Source of the DNA: Paraconiothyrium sp. Pb-2020
Lineage: Eukaryota; Ascomycota; Dothideomycetes; Pleosporales; Didymosphaeriaceae
Direction: 5' to 3'
Assembly (NCBI GenBank): GCA_022419385.1
Contig: JAJUBI010000008.1
Location: 930,001 to 994,000, forward strand
Length of the DNA: 64,000 nucleotides
Position numbers and translations under genes: made by a program. Positions 63,657 to 64,000 of the stretch are shown here, in pieces. Position 1 is the first letter of the stretch. Every line of letters starts with the position of its first letter. The notes beneath the pieces were generated by a model. That model had not been told where the DNA came from. It saw only the letters and a list, made by a program, of their open reading frames with translations, and ran no database searches.

Positions 63657-64000
63657 CTAGTTGTCATAGTACGATTCGTACCCATGCTGCGACTGTGCTT
63701 GGGGCATGGGCGGCGGCCATCCACCAGATGTCGTGGATTGCTGCGCCCACCCGCCACCAGTCGGCGTCTTGAGTCTCCGTTCTGCAAGGGCCCAAAGTCA
63801 GTGAATGGACTTGCATAATCGGAAGTTGGGACAAATGTTGTGCGGAGCGCTTACCTGCTTCGAAATCGTGCCACCGCTTCATCGTAATTTTGCTGCTGTC
63901 AAATTCACCCTCGTACTCGAGACCTGCCTTCTTCGTCTTCTCGCCTGCCGTCTTGCGCGTATCACCCCAGCTGAAGTCATCGAACTTCCAGAAAGCGTAT
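63657..64000 (-). CDS. Chitin synthase, C-terminal end, cut by right edge
   Basis: Two exons of a minus-strand gene that enters from the right edge: 64000-63855 and 63781-63657, joined across a 73-nt intron (gtaagc to ttgcag). The residues at the edge are YAFWKFDDFSWGDTRKTAGE, the diagnostic chitin synthase segment of the class IV/Chs3-type branch. EYEGEFDSSKITMKRWHDFE follows, then ERRLKTPTGGGW and a Gln/Pro-rich tail ending GYESYYDN. The enzyme polymerises UDP-GlcNAc into chitin at the plasma membrane; the catalytic domain lies outside the window. Class assignment rests on this tail only. Confidence 0.85.

Overview
The window is nuclear DNA of a filamentous ascomycete (Pezizomycotina; a Dothideomycete is likely but is inferred only from gene style). 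Genes are monocistronic and lie on both strands. They carry short GT-AG introns, mostly 48-80 nt, and include fungal families: highly reducing polyketide synthase, CFEM and rhodopsin-like receptors, chitin synthase, SNT2, Mph1. No bacterial-type operons, CRISPR arrays, rRNA, convincing tRNAs or intact transposons were seen.

Layout. 1-2.2 kb: an edge-truncated unknown gene and an ankyrin protein. 3.0-4.4 kb: a rhodopsin-like seven-helix membrane protein. 5.0-17.6 kb: a compact polyketide locus with a carboxymuconolactone-decarboxylase-like protein, an epoxide-hydrolase-like alpha/beta hydrolase and an FSH1-type serine hydrolase on the minus strand, and a divergent 2570-residue highly reducing PKS (KS-AT-DH-MT-degenerate ER-KR-ACP) on the plus strand. 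The PKS has no terminal thioesterase, so the FSH1 hydrolase across the shared promoter is the natural candidate for product release. 18.2-21.0 kb: a PEBP-family gene and an F-box/ankyrin gene, each with an apparent single-base frameshift.

21.5-29.9 kb: housekeeping genes (ERO1, a rhodanese/CX5R protein, the Mph1/FANCM helicase) and a GPI-anchored Cys-rich wall protein. 30-33 kb is gene-poor. 33.0-38.4 kb encodes SNT2, a BAH/PHD/SANT chromatin regulator. 39.5-45.8 kb: an Rcr-like membrane protein, a conserved unknown, alanyl-tRNA synthetase with in-frame mitochondrial and cytosolic starts, and an unknown protein. 47.2-53.7 kb: a short-chain dehydrogenase, a secreted repeat protein ending in two Kex2-bounded decapeptides, OGG1 and the U2AF large subunit. 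53.7-57.6 kb is gene-poor. 57.6-64 kb: a CFEM receptor, a WD40 protein and the 3' end of a chitin synthase.

The best candidates for something undescribed are the kexin-processed peptide precursor at 49.1-49.95 kb and the polyketide locus at 5.0-17.6 kb. Exon boundaries were placed by reading splice sites and checking frame and family similarity by eye; no alignment or transcript data were used.
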